64,000 nucleotides of DNA from an uncultured Draconibacterium sp. Lineage in GTDB: Bacteria; Bacteroidota; Bacteroidia; Bacteroidales; Prolixibacteraceae. The position numbers and the translations under genes were made by a program. The stretch spans positions 186,001 to 250,000 of the forward strand of contig NZ_OY775905.1 in NCBI RefSeq assembly GCF_963675065.1, written 5' to 3'. Below are positions 7,701 to 15,900 of this stretch, one piece after another. Every line of letters starts with the position of its first letter. Position 1 is the stretch's first letter. The notes under the pieces are model-generated. The model worked only from the letters and a program-made list of their open reading frames with translations. It was not told where the DNA came from and ran no database searches.

Positions 7701-9833
7701 TTGTTAGCCATATTCATCTCAACTAACCTATATCAAGAATCCACCATTCAATCCATTGTGAAAGCCAGAATAAAAACCATAGTTTCCAATCCACATCTGC
7801 AATCAGCTCTAGTGGGAATACTGGTAATCCTTTTGGTTTATTTTAGTTGGGATGAACCTATAAAAAGGTTTAACGTAAAGGTTGATCCTTTTGAAAAGTA
7901 TACAACAGAGGAAGTATTATGGTTTATTGATGACTTTGACGGTGACGGGAATAGCGAAAGAATCAGGTGTTTTAAGGCTATGGATGCAGAGTCGATAGAT
8001 CTGGTTTCATACGATAATAATGGCAATTTGTTAGATCATTACCATTATGAAGGTTCAGATTGGAATTACACCTTGGTTCCTGAGATATATGACATTAACG
8101 AAGATGGGATAAAAGAACTATTATATTTTTCTGTTCTGAATGATTCAATCTTCTTTAATGCTATCAATTTACACTCATTCGAGTTATCTATCGATCATCA
8201 CTATTTCAACACCTTTGAGCGTAAGAGAGACAACTACGCATACGCTTCAGAGTTCCTTAACTTCGGAGACTTTAACAATGACGGTACTAATGAACTGTTT
8301 TTTGTCTTCGACGCCGGATTTGGGTTGTATCCCCGTGGGGTTTTCAAGATTGAATTCCCATCTTTAAAAATATCAGCCTCCCCCACAGATCACATGTTAG
8401 TTATAGATATAAATTTTGTCGATTTGTTCAATGATGGTACTCCTGAAATACTATGTTCAACCTCCGCTCCTGATAATTCAATCGATTTGAATAAATTGTC
8501 AGATACATGCAGTTATATAACCGTTCTGGACTATAACCTAAAACCTTTATTTGATCCTATTCCAATGCAAGGCAGGTATTCTTCAATCAAGTGTATTCCG
8601 AACACTAATGATTCTACTTTCTTCGCCTGTTATTATTGTCGCTCCAACAGTACTGTGCCACTGCGACTTATGATGCTAGATTATGAAGGTCAATTAATAA
8701 CAGAAAAGAAGTGGAAAAACATATCTAATCCAGAGAATCTACAAGTTGACCTAAATATTATTAATAAAATACCGTATCTAATTATTAAAGACATTAGTCG
8801 AATCCGTTTAGATAAAGGTATAAACCCATTACCAGCCGATCTCAATCCAAGAAAAGAAAATCCTCTTCTTGGTATTCCAATTCCCTATGATTTTAGTGGA
8901 GACGGATCGTCAGAGTTACTTTTCTGTAATATGAAATACCAAGCAATAATCTATGATGAGGAAACCAAGGATAAAGTTGAATTTGAATTTCCCTTTCCAT
9001 TAAAATATGGTCTAAAAATCTACCCGTTTTATGAAAATGGAAAAATAACTAAACATGTAATTACTACTGTTGGTGGATTTATATTTCTAGAATATTCCAG
9101 AAATGAAATGTATTTCCTTCTATACTTGATCTATATATTTCTTTTCATTTCCGTTTCGGGTCTGATAAGACTAATGTTTTATTTTCAAAAAACAAGTATT
9201 GAACGAAAATGTAATACCGAAAAACAATTAACTGAGCTTCAGTTTAATTCGGTGAAAAACCAGTTGAATCCACATTTTTTGTTTAATGTGTTGAATTCTG
9301 TGGCTTTGATGATTAACGAAAATAAATCTGATGAAGCGTACGACTTTTTATCACTTAATTCGCGTATGATACAGAGGATGATGAATGATGCTAAAGAGGT
9401 GAAACGCTCTTTGAAAAATGAGATTCAATTTACTAAGGACTACGTGAGTGTTCAAGAACATCGTTTTAAAGATCGCTTTAAAGCAGTATTTGAGATTGCC
9501 CCGGATGTGAATCTTGATTTTCAGGTGCCTAAAATGTGTATCCATACCTATGTTGAGAACGCCATAAAACATGGATTTCGCAACACTAAGGATGGTGGTC
9601 GTCTTAGAATCAGCGTTGAATCTGTTTCTCATGGTATATCAATCACTATAGAAGATAATGGCATGGGACGAAAAGCAGCTTCCGTATATAAAACCAACTC
9701 AGGAAATGGAGTTAATATTATGAATGAGTTCTACCAGTTATTTGAAAAATACCATGGATATAAAATTGATTTTGCCATTGAGAATATTCATCCTTTTGGG
9801 ACGATAGTGAAACTGTTAGTTATAGTTCCATAA
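7701..9833 (+). CDS. LytS-type sensor histidine kinase with FG-GAP/VCBS-like extracytoplasmic sensor, about 710 aa
   Basis: A membrane segment near residues 34-50 is followed by a periplasmic part of about 415 residues with five Asp-rich loops of FG-GAP/VCBS type: DFDGDGNSE (about 77), DINEDGIKE (about 131), DFNNDGTNE (about 190), DLFNDGTPE (about 240) and DFSGDGSSE (about 397). A second membrane segment (about 468-495) leads to a His_kinase domain with His525 in LNPHFLFN, then an HATPase-like part (YVENAIKHGF, DNGMGR). Asp-rich loops like these bind calcium in beta-propeller proteins; that is known of the family, not shown here. No ATG lies near the front: TTG at 7701 is closest to the preceding gene, and GTG at 7758 is an alternative that still keeps the first membrane segment. 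The kinase pairs with the upstream LytTR regulator. Confidence 0.9.
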   Translation: MLAIFISTNLYQESTIQSIVKARIKTIVSNPHLQSALVGILVILLVYFSWDEPIKRFNVKVDPFEKYTTEEVLWFIDDFDGDGNSERIRCFKAMDAESIDLVSYDNNGNLLDHYHYEGSDWNYTLVPEIYDINEDGIKELLYFSVLNDSIFFNAINLHSFELSIDHHYFNTFERKRDNYAYASEFLNFGDFNNDGTNELFFVFDAGFGLYPRGVFKIEFPSLKISASPTDHMLVIDINFVDLFNDGTPEILCSTSAPDNSIDLNKLSDTCSYITVLDYNLKPLFDPIPMQGRYSSIKCIPNTNDSTFFACYYCRSNSTVPLRLMMLDYEGQLITEKKWKNISNPENLQVDLNIINKIPYLIIKDISRIRLDKGINPLPADLNPRKENPLLGIPIPYDFSGDGSSELLFCNMKYQAIIYDEETKDKVEFEFPFPLKYGLKIYPFYENGKITKHVITTVGGFIFLEYSRNEMYFLLYLIYIFLFISVSGLIRLMFYFQKTSIERKCNTEKQLTELQFNSVKNQLNPHFLFNVLNSVALMINENKSDEAYDFLSLNSRMIQRMMNDAKEVKRSLKNEIQFTKDYVSVQEHRFKDRFKAVFEIAPDVNLDFQVPKMCIHTYVENAIKHGFRNTKDGGRLRISVESVSHGISITIEDNGMGRKAASVYKTNSGNGVNIMNEFYQLFEKYHGYKIDFAIENIHPFGTIVKLLVIVP

Positions 9834-9898
9834 GTTATAATAGCGTAATAAACCGCCTTAAAAGCATTTAAGGAACCGATCCAATTCTAAGTAAACTC

Positions 9899-10137
9899 AC
9901 TCGCATCACCCTGCTACTGCGCGTGTCCTCACGCGTGGTTTATTTCGGCTATATAATCTCGCGGCGGCAGGACTGAACAGCGCCACCTCCCCCTGGCAGG
10001 GATTGCAGCGGTAGCTTGCCGCAATGTTTGGCCTATTGACTCCGGGCAATTGGGAGCGACCACAGGGAGCTAGCCAAATGCCTTTGATGGACCTGCCAAA
10101 CGCAAGGCAACTTTAGCGGAAAGCCCGATCACCAGTA
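9899..10137. repeat. GC-rich, highly structured intergenic element (possible dispersed repeat)
   Basis: This stretch is visibly richer in G+C than its AT-rich neighbours and is full of inverted repeats. Examples are CGCGTG/CACGCG around TCCT at 9920-9935, GCGG/CCGC near 10000, and TTTGGC/GCCAAA pairs within 10027-10100. It has no long open frame. It ends in TAGCGGAAAGCCCGATC, which resembles motifs common in repetitive spacers of Bacteroidota genomes. Downstream, at 10150-10175, ATTGGGTATTAG occurs twice. Remaining bases of 9834-10235 show no gene. Confidence 0.4.
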
Positions 10138-10235
10138 AAAACAAATACGATTGGGTATTAGCTATTGGGTATTAGAAAAAGGATGTCATCAGTTTGATTT
10201 GAAACATAGACGGATCACATCCTTTACCTTTTATA

Positions 10236-10281
10236 AATGAAAAAGCCGATTCGTCAAATGACGAACCGGCTTTTCAATATG
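10236..10281 (-). terminator. Terminator of the ribosomal protein cluster
   Basis: A 15-bp stem, 10241-10255 with 10260-10274, has a 4-nt loop. In the leftward transcript the single non-Watson-Crick position is a G-U pair, while on the plus strand it would be A-C, so the stem is built for leftward RNA. A T-rich tail follows. It sits 20 nt beyond the rplQ stop. Confidence 0.9.
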
Positions 10282-10294
10282 ATAAAGAAAATTA

Positions 10295-10921
10295 TTAGTC
10301 TTCTTTCTTTTCTTCATCAGCTGACTCATCAGCTTTAGGCTCTTCGGTTGCTTCTTCAGCATCGGCTAATGGTGCGGCTTGTGCAGCTACAGCATTTTCC
10401 TCTTTGTCCATTGCTCCTTCTTCCGTTTTTGTTTCAACTGCCGTATTAACATCGGCTAAAGGTGCAGCCTGAGCAGCAACTTCAGTTGCTTTTTTAGCAC
10501 TACCACGACGCGAACGACGTTTTTTAGGTGCAGCAGCTTCTTCTTTTGCAGCCAACATAGCTTCATTGAAGTCAACCAACTCGATGATACACATATCAGC
10601 GTTGTCGCCTAAACGGCTACCGGTTTTAAGAATACGAGTGTATCCTCCCGGACGGTCAGCAACTTTAACAGCTACTTCGCGGAACAATTCCGATACGGCA
10701 TCTTTGTCTTGCAGGTAGCTAAAAACTACCCTGCGAGAGTGTGTAGTATCTTCTTTTGCCTTAGTAATCAGTGGCTCAACGTACATACGCAATGCTTTCG
10801 CTTTTGCAACAGTAGTTGAAATTCTCTTATGAGCGATAAGTGAACTTGCCATGTTTGCCAACATCGCTTTACGATGTGGTGCTTTACGGCCTAAGTGATT
10901 AAATTTCTTATTATGTCTCAT
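10295..10921 (-). CDS. rplQ: 50S ribosomal protein L17 with long acidic C-terminal extension, 208 aa
   Basis: The first about 120 residues are standard bL17 (MRHNKKFNHLGRKAPHRKAM, GGYTRILKTGSRLGDNADM). Family members are usually 115-130 residues; here about 75 extra residues follow, first basic (KKRRSRRGSAKK) and then acidic and Ala-rich. The tail contains the unit AAQAAPLAD twice, separated by about 25 residues, so it seems to have grown by internal duplication. It is the last gene of the alpha-type operon (infA-rpmJ-rpsM-rpsK-rpsD-rpoA-rplQ), 6 nt after rpoA, with a strong terminator behind it. The protein lines the exit-tunnel side of the large subunit; the tail is probably disordered. Confidence 0.97.
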   Translation of the reverse strand: MRHNKKFNHLGRKAPHRKAMLANMASSLIAHKRISTTVAKAKALRMYVEPLITKAKEDTTHSRRVVFSYLQDKDAVSELFREVAVKVADRPGGYTRILKTGSRLGDNADMCIIELVDFNEAMLAAKEEAAAPKKRRSRRGSAKKATEVAAQAAPLADVNTAVETKTEEGAMDKEENAVAAQAAPLADAEEATEEPKADESADEEKKED

Positions 10922-10927
10922 TGCCTT

Positions 10928-11920
10928 TTACTCCTTATCAAGTTTATACTTGGAAATATCCATTCCAAAATTCAGTCCCATGTTATCTAAAAGGTCATCC
11001 AATTCGGTTAACGATTTTTTACCAAAGTTTCTGAATTTCAGCAGGTCGTTTCTGTTGTAGGTAACCAGGTCTCCTAATGTATCTACATCCGCAGCTTTCA
11101 AACAATTCAAAGCACGAACCGAAAGATCCATATCAACCAGTTTAGTTTTCAACAACTGACGCATGTGCAGTACTTCTTCGTCAAACTCTTCGTTTGCAAA
11201 TTTCTCATCCGTATCAAGAGTGATCTTTTCGTCTGAGAATAGCATGAAGTGATAAATCAGAATTTTAGCTGCTTCTTTTAATGCATCTTTTGGGTGAACA
11301 GAACCATCGGTAGCAATATCCAGAACTAATTTTTCGTAGTCGGTTTTTTGCTCAACACGATAGTTTTCAACAGCGTATTTTACCTTTTTAATTGGTGTGT
11401 AGATCGAGTCGATCGGAATTACACCAAATTCTTCTTCAACCGGCTTGTTTTCAACAGCAGGAACGTAACCACGTCCTTTGCTGATGTTCAACTCCATCTG
11501 AATTTTTACGTCCGACTCCATTCTACAAATTACCAACTCTGGATTCAGTACTCTGAAACCGGTCATAAATTTGTTAATGTCGCCTGCAGTAAATTCTTCC
11601 TGGCCGCTGATTGAAATAGATACCTTTTCGCTGTCAAAATCTTCCACCTCGTTTTTAAAACGAACTTGCTTCAGATTAAGGATAATATCAGTTACATCTT
11701 CAATAACTCCTTTAATCGTAGAAAACTCATGGTCAACACCTTCAATTTTAACAGTTGTAATTGCATAGCCTTCCAACGACGATAACAGAATACGACGAAG
11801 TGCATTACCAATTGTAATACCGTATCCCGGTTCCAGGGGACGAAACTCGAATTGTCCGAACTTGTCATCGGATTCTAACATTATTACCTTGTCAGGCTTT
11901 TGGAATGCTAATATTGCCAT
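10928..11920 (-). CDS. rpoA: DNA-directed RNA polymerase alpha subunit, 330 aa
   Basis: Scaffold subunit for RNA polymerase assembly. The N-terminal dimerisation domain (GYGITIGNALRRILLSSLEGYA) and the C-terminal alphaCTD helix-hairpin-helix region (LKAADVDTLGDLV, RNFGKKSLTELDDLL) are both present, at full family length. It lies between rpsD and rplQ as in most bacteria. The alphaCTD contacts UP elements and activators. Confidence 0.98.
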   Translation of the reverse strand: MAILAFQKPDKVIMLESDDKFGQFEFRPLEPGYGITIGNALRRILLSSLEGYAITTVKIEGVDHEFSTIKGVIEDVTDIILNLKQVRFKNEVEDFDSEKVSISISGQEEFTAGDINKFMTGFRVLNPELVICRMESDVKIQMELNISKGRGYVPAVENKPVEEEFGVIPIDSIYTPIKKVKYAVENYRVEQKTDYEKLVLDIATDGSVHPKDALKEAAKILIYHFMLFSDEKITLDTDEKFANEEFDEEVLHMRQLLKTKLVDMDLSVRALNCLKAADVDTLGDLVTYNRNDLLKFRNFGKKSLTELDDLLDNMGLNFGMDISKYKLDKE

Positions 11921-11939
11921 AATATTCTAAGTAATTTTA

Positions 11940-12548
11940 TTATTTTGAATACAACTCTACGATTAGTTGCTCTTTGATGTTTTCTGGAATCTCTTCACGT
12001 TCCGGAATGTTCAGAAATTTACCAGCCATTTCTTGACCGTCCCATTCTAACCATTCGTACTGTGAGCTTCTGCGCGATTGCAATGAGCCAGTAATTTCTT
12101 CCAGCGATTTTGATTTCTCGCGAACGCCAATAACGTCGCCAGATTTAACCGTGTACGATGGAATATTTACTAATTTTCCGTTAACAGTAATATGTTTGTG
12201 TGATACAAACTGACGTGCCGCGGCACGAGTTTTAGCAATACCCATACGGAATACTACGTTGTCGAGACGAGACTCTAACAACTGAAGTAATACTTCACCG
12301 GTTACACCTTTAGCAGCTTGCGCTTTTTTGAAAAGTGTGCGGAATTGTCTTTCTAATACACCGTAAGTATATTTTGCCTTTTGTTTCTCTTTTAACTGCT
12401 GCCCGTATTCCGAAGTTTTTCTTCTTTTAGAAGATAAACCGTGCATCCCCGGAGGGTAGTTTTTGTGTTCAAAAACTTTATCCGGTCCGAAGATAGGTTC
12501 TCCGAATTTACGAGCGATTTTTGATTTTGGTCCTCTATATCTTGCCAT
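11940..12548 (-). CDS. rpsD: 30S ribosomal protein S4, 202 aa
   Basis: Primary 16S rRNA-binding protein that nucleates 30S body assembly and helps shape the mRNA entry helicase. Start MARYRGPKSKIARKFGEPIFG and the S4 RNA-binding domain (SRLDNVVFRMGIAKTRAAARQ, SHKHITVNGK) are clear. The N-terminal zinc-binding Cys cluster of the C+ form is absent, so this is the zinc-free paralogue type. Position between rpsK and rpoA is standard. Confidence 0.98.
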   Translation of the reverse strand: MARYRGPKSKIARKFGEPIFGPDKVFEHKNYPPGMHGLSSKRRKTSEYGQQLKEKQKAKYTYGVLERQFRTLFKKAQAAKGVTGEVLLQLLESRLDNVVFRMGIAKTRAAARQFVSHKHITVNGKLVNIPSYTVKSGDVIGVREKSKSLEEITGSLQSRRSSQYEWLEWDGQEMAGKFLNIPEREEIPENIKEQLIVELYSK

Positions 12549-12566
12549 TTCCTTTTCGTTTTAAAA

Positions 12567-12956
12567 TTAAACTCTACGTCTTTTAGGTGGCCTGCAACCG
12601 TTGTGCGGAAGCGGTGTTACATCTACAATTTCAGTAACCTGGATACCAATAGTAGCCATTGCTCTGATTGCTGATTCACGACCGTTACCAGGTCCTTTAA
12701 CATATACCTTAACTTTACGTAGTCCAAGGTCATAAGCAGTTTTAGCACACTCTTCTGAAGCTACCTGAGCCGCATAAGGAGTATTCTTTTTAGAACCACG
12801 GAATCCTTTTTTCCCAGCTGACGACCAAGAGATTACCTCTCCGTTCATATTTGTCAGCGTAATGATAATATTGTTGAAAGACGAATGGATGTGAGCCATA
12901 CCATTGGCTTCAACAACCACAGTTCTCTTTCTACTTGATCCTGTTTTTTTTGCCAT
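12567..12956 (-). CDS. rpsK: 30S ribosomal protein S11, 129 aa
   Basis: Platform protein of the small subunit that contacts the Shine-Dalgarno/anti-Shine-Dalgarno region. Family hallmarks are HIHSSFNNIIITLTN, GSKKNTPYAAQVA and the basic C-terminus PHNGCRPPKRRRV, at normal length. It is followed by rpsD with an 18-nt gap and preceded by rpsM with a 12-nt gap. Confidence 0.98.
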   Translation of the reverse strand: MAKKTGSSRKRTVVVEANGMAHIHSSFNNIIITLTNMNGEVISWSSAGKKGFRGSKKNTPYAAQVASEECAKTAYDLGLRKVKVYVKGPGNGRESAIRAMATIGIQVTEIVDVTPLPHNGCRPPKRRRV

Positions 12957-12968
12957 AACTCAAATTCC

Positions 12969-13346
12969 TTATTTAGTGGCCATTTTTTTATTCGCAACAG
13001 TTTTACGTTTACCTTTACGGGTACGTGCGTTGTTTTTTGTGCTCTGTCCACGAACCGGTAAACCGATACGGTGACGGATACCACGGTAACAACCAATATC
13101 CATTAAACGCTTAATGTTCATCTGAACTTCAGATCTTAGCTCACCCTCTACCTTGAAGTTATCACCGATAACTTCACGTACAGCTGCTAAATCTTCGTCC
13201 TTCCAATCCTGTACTTTCAGGTTAGTGTCTACACCTGCTTTTTCAAGGATTGTGATGGCTCTGCTGCGGCCAATACCATAAATATAGGTAAGAGCAACCT
13301 CACCTCTTTTATTACTTGGAATATCAACACCTACTATACGTGCCAT
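12969..13346 (-). CDS. rpsM: 30S ribosomal protein S13, 125 aa
   Basis: Head protein of the 30S subunit forming bridges to the 50S subunit and contacting P-site tRNA. Motifs: MARIVGVDIPSNKRGEVALT, YIYGIGRSRA, CYRGIRHRIGLPVRGQ, TRKGKRKTV. Normal length. Located between rpmJ and rpsK. Confidence 0.98.
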   Translation of the reverse strand: MARIVGVDIPSNKRGEVALTYIYGIGRSRAITILEKAGVDTNLKVQDWKDEDLAAVREVIGDNFKVEGELRSEVQMNIKRLMDIGCYRGIRHRIGLPVRGQSTKNNARTRKGKRKTVANKKMATK

Positions 13347-13370
13347 AAAATTCTTCTTTTAAAAGATTAA

Positions 13371-13487
13371 TTACCCCTGACGTTGTTTAAACTTAGGGTT
13401 CTTTTTATTAATCACATACAAACGTCCTTTTCTGCGAATAATTTTGCAGTCTTCGCTACGTTTTTTAACTGAAACACGAGTTTTCAT
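13371..13487 (-). CDS. rpmJ: 50S ribosomal protein L36, 38 aa
   Basis: A 38-codon frame that reads MKTRVSVKKRSEDCKII and ends NPKFKQRQG, unmistakably bL36. The usual zinc ligands (two Cys, then Cys and His) are mostly lost: only one Cys remains and the His position is Phe, so this is a zinc-independent form. It sits between infA and rpsM, the usual Bacteroidota order. The 5' spacer to infA holds a short CCGAC/GTCGG hairpin (13521-13534). Confidence 0.96.
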   Translation of the reverse strand: MKTRVSVKKRSEDCKIIRRKGRLYVINKKNPKFKQRQG

Positions 13488-13555
13488 CTTAATTATTTTT
13501 TTAATTTTTTGTATCGATGTCCGACGTTTGTCGGGACTCGTTTCATATACAATTT

Positions 13556-13777
13556 TTAGTTTTTGTACCTAAACGTAATTCTACCTTTAGTTAAATCGTA
13601 AGGAGACATTTCGACCTTAACTTTATCCCCTGGCAAAATTTTAATATAATGCATTCTCATCTTCCCGGAGATGTGTCCTGTTATAACATGACCATTTTCC
13701 AGTTCAACCCTAAACATTGCGTTTGATAATGCTTCTATAATTGTTCCATCTTGTTCTATGGAAGGTTGTTTTGCCAT
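13556..13777 (-). CDS. infA: Translation initiation factor IF-1, 73 aa
   Basis: Single OB-fold protein that occupies the 30S A site during initiation. Sequence features: MAKQPSIEQDGTIIEALSNA, MFRVELENGHVITGHISGKMR, LPGDKVKVEMSPYDL, GRITFRYK. Exactly the family size. It follows secY by about 60 nt, with no methionine aminopeptidase (map) gene between them, and precedes rpmJ. Confidence 0.97.
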   Translation of the reverse strand: MAKQPSIEQDGTIIEALSNAMFRVELENGHVITGHISGKMRMHYIKILPGDKVKVEMSPYDLTKGRITFRYKN

Positions 13778-13836
13778 AAAATTCTCTTTTAATTTTTTTG
13801 AATAAGTTTATACTAATATCTCTTTTACAATTTGTC

Positions 13837-15168
13837 TTACATTCCTCCAAGTCCCGGACGACCTTTAATTCGGCCTGATTGCATCAAACCGTCGTAATGG
13901 CGCATCAACAGGTGACTTTCAATCTGCTGTAATGTATCTAACACAACACCAACAAGAATTAGCAGCGATGTACCACCGTAAAACAGGGCAAACGACTGGC
14001 TGATTCCAATCATCATGGCAAATGCCGGCATAATAGTCACTAATCCTAAGAAAATAGAACCAGGTAATGTTATACGAGACATAACAGTATCAAGAAATTC
14101 AACAGTTTTCTTTCCTGGCTTAACACCCGGAATAAAACCACCGTTTTTCTTCATATCTTCTGCCATTTGGGTTGGGTTAATAGTAATAGCGGTGTAAAAA
14201 TACGTAAAAGCTACCACTAATAAAAATTGTGTTAAATTATACCAAAGACCTGTGATGTTTGATAAGGCAGCCGCCACACCACGCAGATTTTCAGAATTAG
14301 CAACACCAACAATCGTAATAGGCACCATCATAATTGCTTGCGCAAAAATGATTGGCATTACACCTGCAGCATTAACTTTCAGAGGGATGTACTGACGTAC
14401 TCCGCCATATTGTTTGTTACCAACAATTCGTTTCGCATATTGTACCGGAATCCTACGGGTTCCCTGTACTAAGGCAATTGATGCCATGAATACGATAAAC
14501 AGGATAACAAACTCTACCAGGAACATTACTAAACCTCCACCATTGATTCGCGATCCAAATTCCTGAACCACGGCCATTGGTAAACGGGCAATAATACCAA
14601 TCATAATGATTAAGGAGATACCATTACCAATTCCTTTATCGGTAATTCGCTCTCCTAACCATAACACAAACATCGATCCTGCTGTTAAAATCACAATGGA
14701 AGGGGCGTTAAACCATATTCCTTGCATTGCGAAAGCCGAATCGGGTAATTGCATGTGTAGATTAGTGAGATATGCCGATGCCTGCGGAATCAGAATTAAC
14801 ACGGTTAAATAACGTGTAATCTGATTTATTTTCCTTCTTCCTGACTCTCCCTCTTTCTGCAACCTCTGGAAATAGGGAACTGCGATACCCATTAACTGGA
14901 TAACAATTGAGGCAGAAATATACGGCATGATTCCTAAAGCAAAGACAGAAGCCTGTGCAAACGCACCACCCGAAAACATGTTAATCAATCCCAGCAATCC
15001 GTCAGAAGTCTGATTTTGCAGGTTTTGTAACTGTGCCGGATCAATTCCCGGAAGCGAAACAAACGATCCTAACCTGTAAATTAACAGGAAAAACATTGTT
15101 GTTCCAATTCTGAACCTTAGATCTTCAATCTTATAAATATTCTTTAGGGTCTCAATAAATCGTTTCAT
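13837..15168 (-). CDS. secY: Protein translocase subunit SecY, 443 aa
   Basis: Channel subunit of the Sec translocon in the inner membrane. About ten hydrophobic segments are visible. Typical signatures: YRLGSFVSLPGIDP near the N-terminus, GIMPYISASIVIQL (TM2 plug side), GIGNGISLIIM, and PVQYAKRIVGN in the cytosolic loop. The C-terminal tail ends RHYDGLMQSGRIKGRPGLGGM. It is the last gene of the spc operon, 6 nt after rplO. Confidence 0.98.
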   Translation of the reverse strand: MKRFIETLKNIYKIEDLRFRIGTTMFFLLIYRLGSFVSLPGIDPAQLQNLQNQTSDGLLGLINMFSGGAFAQASVFALGIMPYISASIVIQLMGIAVPYFQRLQKEGESGRRKINQITRYLTVLILIPQASAYLTNLHMQLPDSAFAMQGIWFNAPSIVILTAGSMFVLWLGERITDKGIGNGISLIIMIGIIARLPMAVVQEFGSRINGGGLVMFLVEFVILFIVFMASIALVQGTRRIPVQYAKRIVGNKQYGGVRQYIPLKVNAAGVMPIIFAQAIMMVPITIVGVANSENLRGVAAALSNITGLWYNLTQFLLVVAFTYFYTAITINPTQMAEDMKKNGGFIPGVKPGKKTVEFLDTVMSRITLPGSIFLGLVTIMPAFAMMIGISQSFALFYGGTSLLILVGVVLDTLQQIESHLLMRHYDGLMQSGRIKGRPGLGGM

Positions 15169-15174
15169 TGCGGT

Positions 15175-15621
15175 TTAAGCTATTTCGGTTGTTCCTTCTA
15201 ATTTTTCTATTGCTTCTTTCGCGCTTTTTGAAAATGCAGCGGCTTTAACTTCTAATTTTTTAGTTAAAGTACCTCCGCCAAGAATTTTGATCTTGTCGTT
15301 TTTCGACGCGATGCCTGCGTTAACCAAGGATTCTTTGTCAATTACAGTCAGGTTCTTTTTAGTTGCAAGGTTCTCAAGTACATCAAGGTTGATTGCTTTG
15401 TATTCAACACGATTGATGTTTTTAAATCCCATTTTTGGAACTACACGTTGCAAAGGCATTTGACCACCTTCGAAACCGATTTTTCTTGAGTAACCTGAAC
15501 GCGACTTTTGACCTTTGTGACCACGAGTTGATGTGCCGCCACGGCCTGAGCCCTGACCACGACCAATTCGTTTTGTAGTTTTAGTCGATCCTTCTGCAGG
15601 TTGTAAGTTACTTAAATTCAT
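15175..15621 (-). CDS. rplO: 50S ribosomal protein L15, 148 aa
   Basis: Late-assembly 50S protein. The start MNLSNLQPAEGSTKTTKRIG is the family N-terminus; an upstream in-frame ATG would add 23 unrelated residues and run into the strong hairpin described separately, so it is rejected. The Gly/Arg-rich N-terminal tail (GRGQGSGRGGTSTRGHKGQ) and KIKILGGGTLTKKL near the C-terminus are typical. Confidence 0.97.
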   Translation of the reverse strand: MNLSNLQPAEGSTKTTKRIGRGQGSGRGGTSTRGHKGQKSRSGYSRKIGFEGGQMPLQRVVPKMGFKNINRVEYKAINLDVLENLATKKNLTVIDKESLVNAGIASKNDKIKILGGGTLTKKLEVKAAAFSKSAKEAIEKLEGTTEIA

Positions 15622-15655
15622 CTTATTAAATATTTTTATATTCAATTGAATAAGA

Positions 15656-15689
15656 TGGAACGGGTCTCGAGTGCTCGAGACCCGTTTCA
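15656..15689 (-). repeat. Very strong hairpin between rpmD and rplO
   Basis: AACGGGTCTCGAG (15659-15671) pairs exactly with CTCGAGACCCGTT (15674-15686) around only two bases; three more pairs, one of them G-U, extend the stem to 16 bp. It lies within the spc operon, between the rpmD stop (15711) and the rplO start (15621). No T-run follows in the leftward direction, so it is not a canonical terminator. Possible roles are mRNA processing or tuning of rplO-secY expression. Confidence 0.8.
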
Positions 15690-15710
15690 TAATTTCAATA
15701 GTTTGAAATA

Positions 15711-15893
15711 TTACTTAACTTCTTCAATATTCAGTAAATGTCTCAATTTGTTAGCCATACCAACAATTTGAGGAGTAGCTTCGTGAACAACAGTTTGGTT
15801 CAATTTTTTCAAACCTAACGACTCCAATGTTGCTTTTTGTCGTTTTGTTGAACCGATACCACTTTTTACTTGTGTTATTTTTAATTTAGCCAT
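15711..15893 (-). CDS. rpmD: 50S ribosomal protein L30, 60 aa
   Basis: Small 50S protein of normal length when started at MAKLKITQVKSGIGSTKRQK; the 13-residue upstream extension of the frame overlaps rpsE and does not match the family. QKATLESLGLKKLNQTVVH and the C-terminal GMANKLRHLLNIEEV fit uL30. Sits between rpsE and rplO. Confidence 0.96.
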   Translation of the reverse strand: MAKLKITQVKSGIGSTKRQKATLESLGLKKLNQTVVHEATPQIVGMANKLRHLLNIEEVK

Positions 15894-15900
15894 AACTGTG

